Shown: positions 63,899-64,000 of the stretch, in pieces
How positions within the stretch are numbered: the stretch's first letter is position 1
Layout of the letters: each line of letters begins with the position of its first letter
Assembly (NCBI RefSeq): GCF_019703515.2
Contig: NC_059372.1
Span: 14,960,492 to 15,024,491, forward strand
Length of the DNA stretch: 64,000 nt
DNA from: Myxocyprinus asiaticus
Lineage: Eukaryota; Chordata; Actinopteri; Cypriniformes; Catostomidae
Direction of reading: 5' to 3'
Program-made: the position numbers and the translations under genes
Notes under the pieces: generated by a model
Databases searched by the model: none
Told to the model about the DNA's origin: nothing
What the model saw: the letters and a program-made list of their open reading frames with translations, nothing else

Positions 63899-64000
63899 AT
63901 AAAGCTACATGGGTTTCTAACTACCACCAACTGTGGTTTGAGTGATCAGATGACCCAAGACTGTTAATATCAGATATAGACAGTGCCAGAGTCAGTAGGA
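63899..64000. other. cd63 intron sequence at the window edge
   Basis: No exon visible. Presumably still within a cd63 intron. Confidence 0.4.

Overview
The window is nuclear DNA of a bony fish, most likely a cyprinid. The evidence is five vertebrate-type genes, four of them split by GT-AG introns (the fifth is intronless), plus a very dense load of short DNA transposons (Tc1-like, TTAA-flanked MITEs, tRNA-derived SINEs) of kinds I recognise from cyprinid genomes. The species cannot be named from the sequence alone. Nothing bacterial or viral was seen.

Layout. 1-5000: repeats plus a CpG-rich block (2160-2330) that could be a distal promoter. 5055-11440: nr4a1 (Nur77 orphan receptor), plus strand, with an immediate-early promoter (MEF2, two NAP/AP-1-like sites, a CRE), a non-coding first exon and six coding exons giving 572 residues. 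11441-24580: gene-free and rich in repeats, including a 1.2-kb degenerate tandem array. 24580-25680: a single-exon reprimo-family gene (103 residues). 25681-39700: gene-free, with a near-perfect 146-bp palindrome and two nested transposons. 39700-52135: gtsf1, minus strand, five coding exons giving 158 residues with two CHHC zinc fingers; its second intron holds an 8.1-kb nest of transposons. 52440-53870: an internally duplicated repeat. 54180-61400: letmd1, plus strand, nine exons, 356 residues. 61445-62788 and beyond: the last three coding exons of cd63, minus strand, running off the right edge and converging on letmd1. The human orthologues of nr4a1, gtsf1, letmd1 and cd63 all lie in 12q13, so this looks like a teleost block of that region.

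The genes are not an operon and share no pathway: a stress- and calcium-induced nuclear receptor, a p53-linked cell-cycle arrest membrane protein, a germline piRNA cofactor, a mitochondrial inner-membrane protein and a late-endosomal tetraspanin. I see no new multi-gene system.

The most informative unusual signal is in the mobile DNA. At least five non-autonomous families here end at TTAA, several with a shared start of TTAAAGG. In three cases one such element sits exactly at a TTAA inside another repeat, and an empty copy of that repeat elsewhere in the window shows the unoccupied site. Two different families hit the same internal TTAA of one host repeat. Family labels in this annotation (X, Y, A, B, P, Z) are mine.
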